Shown here: positions 39,957 to 41,763 of the stretch, in pieces
Layout: the number at the start of each line of letters is the position of its first letter
How positions within the stretch are numbered: position 1 is the first letter of the stretch
NCBI GenBank assembly: GCA_015061905.1
Contig: SUVQ01000013.1
Span: 1 to 41,763 of the forward strand
Source of the DNA: Verrucomicrobiota bacterium
GTDB lineage: Bacteria > Verrucomicrobiota > Verrucomicrobiia > Opitutales > UBA953
Direction of reading: 5' to 3'
Length of the DNA: 41,763 nucleotides
Position numbers and translations under genes: made by a program
Notes under the pieces: generated by a model
Told to the model about the DNA's origin: nothing
Databases searched by the model: none
Seen by the model: the letters and a program-made list of their open reading frames with translations, nothing else

Positions 39957-40418
39957 TTAAAGTCCGAGCTCAGCCAACGTCGCAAACATTTCTTCCGCAG
40001 AAACATTTTTCGCATCTTCTTCCGCAAGCTTTTCCGGATTCCAAATGTGAAATTTTTTAAATTCGCCTACCAAAACCGCATCGGCGGAAATTCCGGCATG
40101 CGCCAACAAACGACTGTCGAGACTGATGCGCCCCGCCTTATCGCAGGTAACCTTGCTCGCACTGCGGGCAAGCATCATCAGCGCGCGCTGCTTCGCCGGA
40201 GCACTCAAATTCGATTGCGACGCCGCTTCTATCAGCTTTTGAACCACCGACGGAGGACAAACGGTAATGCATCCGTTCGGATTCGGAATCGCCAAATACA
40301 CGGAACGCACGTCTTCACTCGCGACAAAGCGCCAGTCAGACGGGATCGTCAGACGGTTCTTCGCGTCGAGCTTGTGTCGGAATTCTCCGACAAATAACTG
40401 TGCATTTTCCGTGAACAT
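39957..40418 (-). CDS. mraZ: Transcriptional regulator MraZ
   Basis: A 153-residue protein from the ATG at 40416-40418 (MFTENAQLFVGEFRHKLDAK). It contains two AbrB/MraZ-type DNA-binding halves: 'GEFRHKLDAKNRLTIPSDWR' and 'ARSASKVTCDKAGRISLDSR'. MraZ forms rings that bind TGGG repeats in front of its own operon and repress the division and cell-wall cluster. The repeats are present upstream here at 40442-40476. It heads the leftward rsmH-ftsL-ftsI group. Length (about 150) is standard. Confidence 0.93.
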   Translation of the reverse strand: MFTENAQLFVGEFRHKLDAKNRLTIPSDWRFVASEDVRSVYLAIPNPNGCITVCPPSVVQKLIEAASQSNLSAPAKQRALMMLARSASKVTCDKAGRISLDSRLLAHAGISADAVLVGEFKKFHIWNPEKLAEEDAKNVSAEEMFATLAELGL

Positions 40419-40441
40419 CGATGAACTTTTTAGGGAGTGCG

Positions 40442-40476
40442 CCCCAATGAGAAACACTTTCTCCCATTTCGCCCCA
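40442..40476 (-). promoter_or_regulatory. MraZ operator repeats
   Basis: Read leftward, TGGGG (40472-40476), TGGGA (40462-40466), a degenerate TGTTT (40452-40456) and TGGGG (40442-40446) stand at exact 10-bp steps, 24 bp before the mraZ ATG. TGGG repeats with 5-bp spacers are the known MraZ binding site. A TTGACA at 40479-40484 just upstream could be a -35 element. Confidence 0.75.
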
Positions 40477-40630
40477 CTTGTCAATAAATCAAGACCACTT
40501 CACGCCAAAAATTTGTTGACAAATTATTCACAAACCCAAAATTCGCCGCCGCTTCGGCGTTCCCGCCCATAAAATTTCAATAAAAAATATACTCGCAATC
40601 GAAATTAATTACGGGAACGATAAACCTCCT

Positions 40631-41416
40631 ATGAAAAACACCGTTCTTGCCTTTTTTTTCAGCGTTGCCCTGCTCTTGGCAACTCCCGCAATTTTCGCCC
40701 AAAATACCACACTTTCTACCGGACAAAAGCCGCAACAAAGCATACTCCGCACACATTACAACACGACACAACGACTCGTTAGCGGACTGTCTTTAAACTT
40801 CGATTTCGATATCGATACACTCCAAAACGAACCCGAATTTAATCAACTTCTTTTAAACACAGCACTACGCTTTAACGCGGGAACGCACGTTCCCGACAAC
40901 GCCATCCGGAAATTTGTGGAGACCACCCGACAAAAACACCCGTCTCCGAACGGAATTATCAACGAATTCTTCTTTCGGGCATCCGCAAAAATTGAGTCGC
41001 CCGCTCGCCCGAATATTGCGTCCGCGTTAATTTCTCGCTACGAATACACCGCCGGCGCGCACGGTGAGAACACCTTTTCCTGCATAAATTTCGACCTTTC
41101 CGAAAAAAAACAGCTTTTCTTTAAAGATATTTTTAAAGCAAACTGTGAAAAAAAACTAACGGAGCTTTTGAAAAAGCACGATCCCCGCAAAAAAGCCGAC
41201 AACTTCGAATACGCAAAAGAAGAAAACGAAATTCCGGCTCAGCCTCATCCGACAGAAAATTTTCTTCTCCGCGCCGACGGAGTTCTGTTCGTTTACGGAC
41301 CCTACGAAATCGATTGCCATGCCACCGGAGCCATCTTTATCCGCGTTCCCGCCGACGAAATTGCACCGCTCCTAAATTTCCGACGTTCCCGTGCGCAAAG
41401 AATAGACCACGAATAA
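40631..41416 (+). CDS. Secreted DUF3298 (RsiV-like) protein
   Basis: A 261-residue exported protein. Residues 1-23 form a signal peptide (MKNTVLAFFFSVALLLATPA, ending IFAQ). The C-terminal half is a DUF3298 domain: 'SRYEYTAGAHGENTFSCINF' then 'DLSEKKQLFFKDIFKANCE', and 'FLLRADGVLFVYGPYEIDCH' with 'ATGAIFIRVPADEIAPLL'. This fold is known from the anti-sigma factor RsiV, where it binds lysozyme, and from many periplasmic lipoproteins; no membrane helix or sigma-binding part is present here, so it is more likely an envelope or lysozyme-interacting protein. It is divergent from mraZ. Confidence 0.8.
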   Translation: MKNTVLAFFFSVALLLATPAIFAQNTTLSTGQKPQQSILRTHYNTTQRLVSGLSLNFDFDIDTLQNEPEFNQLLLNTALRFNAGTHVPDNAIRKFVETTRQKHPSPNGIINEFFFRASAKIESPARPNIASALISRYEYTAGAHGENTFSCINFDLSEKKQLFFKDIFKANCEKKLTELLKKHDPRKKADNFEYAKEENEIPAQPHPTENFLLRADGVLFVYGPYEIDCHATGAIFIRVPADEIAPLLNFRRSRAQRIDHE

Positions 41417-41620
41417 ACACGAATGTTTTAACGCAAAGAAATTTGCGTCGCAGGGCGTTCCCGTGCGAAGCAAAATTTTCTTTCGCGGGTAGAGTAAAGA
41501 TTCTCGCGCAAAAACGCGAAGACACGAAAAAATACTTTACCGTAAAAAAAATCCGTGTGATTCCTTGTTCATCCGCGGTTCCAAAAAACTTTGCGGCTTG
41601 GCAACTTCGCGCGAGCTTTT
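41406..41620. repeat. Dispersed intergenic repeat, copy 2
   Basis: Matches the repeat at 30376-30487: it opens ACCACGAATAAACACGAAT, contains AAACGCGAAGACACG and ATCCGTGTGATTCC, and closes TTCATCCGCGGTT followed by an AAACTTTGCGGCTTGG tail like that at about 30495. It carries an extra middle part with one 8-mer (41456). It starts inside the last codons of the DUF3298 gene. The remaining bases to 41763 show no gene. Confidence 0.75.
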
Positions 41621-41763
41621 GGCGTGCGAGGAAATCCGCGTTGCCTCATGAAAAAGTGCACCGAATAAGTCATGCGACAAAGAGGTCCCACGATGAGCAA
41701 ATCTGCAAAAAAGCGTTTTTAAGAAAGAAGCGTTGGGAGTATCGGCTGTGCGTAAACAGGCGG

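Larger units (their letters stand above)
1..41763. repeat. Highly iterated 8-mer CGGGAACG / CGTTCCCG across the whole window
   Basis: About 136 exact copies were found by eye (69 as CGGGAACG, 67 as CGTTCCCG on the + strand), roughly one per 307 bp, against one or two expected for any 8-mer on both strands. The favoured context is G before and C after (GCGGGAACGC). One-base variants such as TGTTCCCG, GGGAACA or CGTTCCCA occur only a few times each. Copies lie inside genes in all frames (read as VPA, FPR, RSR, RER, AGT or GNA) and between genes. Inverted pairs form terminator stems at 21711, 24226, 26608, 30532 and 33801. It resembles an uptake sequence or HIP1; the function is inferred. Confidence 0.9.

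Noticed and set aside
1..41763. The 8-mer as a Chi- or KOPS-like polar motif
   Set aside because: The two orientations are almost equal in number and interspersed, without the strand bias such motifs need.
1..41763. The 8-mer as a simple codon-usage effect
   Set aside because: It occurs in all three frames of genes on both strands and in non-coding terminators, so it does not follow one codon pair.

Overview
The window looks like a piece of a Gram-negative chromosome, most likely from the Verrucomicrobiota (Opitutales-like). Lipid A/Kdo genes (kdsA, waaA) indicate an LPS outer membrane. Two secreted proteins end in the PEP-CTERM form VPEPSAFG...RRRR that is common in that phylum, and a carboxynorspermidine synthase, a chorismate-to-isochorismate enzyme and a short mraZ-rsmH-ftsL-ftsI cluster fit the same kind of organism. 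The assignment is inference from gene content.

Positions 1-16.5 kb are the right-hand part of a tailed-phage prophage. Rightward genes (2.5-11 kb) encode a small membrane protein, major capsid protein, lambda-type portal, tape measure, a tail-assembly chaperone pair joined by a textbook -1 frameshift signal, and a Nu1-like small terminase. Leftward genes (11-16.4 kb) encode a DUF2335 membrane protein, a GpA-type large terminase that lacks its nuclease domain, a gp10-like protein, an HTH protein and several unknowns, one of which starts in an 8-bp tandem repeat. No integrase is present, so the left end lies outside the window. A tRNA 3'-end fragment at about 16.5 kb probably marks the right attachment site.

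From 16.6 to 41.4 kb lies ordinary chromosome: kdsA, an OppA-like lipoprotein and waaA; prs; an IdeS-like cysteine protease with a PEP-CTERM anchor; pdxA with an FmdB-like gene; pnp and rpsO; a menF-like gene and an aminotransferase; a second PEP-CTERM protein; an MBL-fold hydrolase; carboxynorspermidine synthase; a LysM protein, recF and a small membrane protein; then ftsI, ftsL, rsmH and mraZ, with MraZ-type operator repeats and a cluster of DnaA-box-like sites; and a DUF3298 secreted protein.

The strongest signal belongs to no single gene. The 8-mer CGGGAACG and its complement CGTTCCCG occur about 136 times by hand count, roughly one per 307 bp, where one or two would be expected by chance. 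The two orientations are nearly equal (69 and 67). The word falls in all reading frames of coding genes, and inverted pairs of it form the stems of five intergenic terminators. This is how DNA uptake sequences of Neisseria and Pasteurellaceae, or the cyanobacterial HIP1 word, behave. I know of no such word described for this lineage, and it is the leading candidate for an undescribed system.
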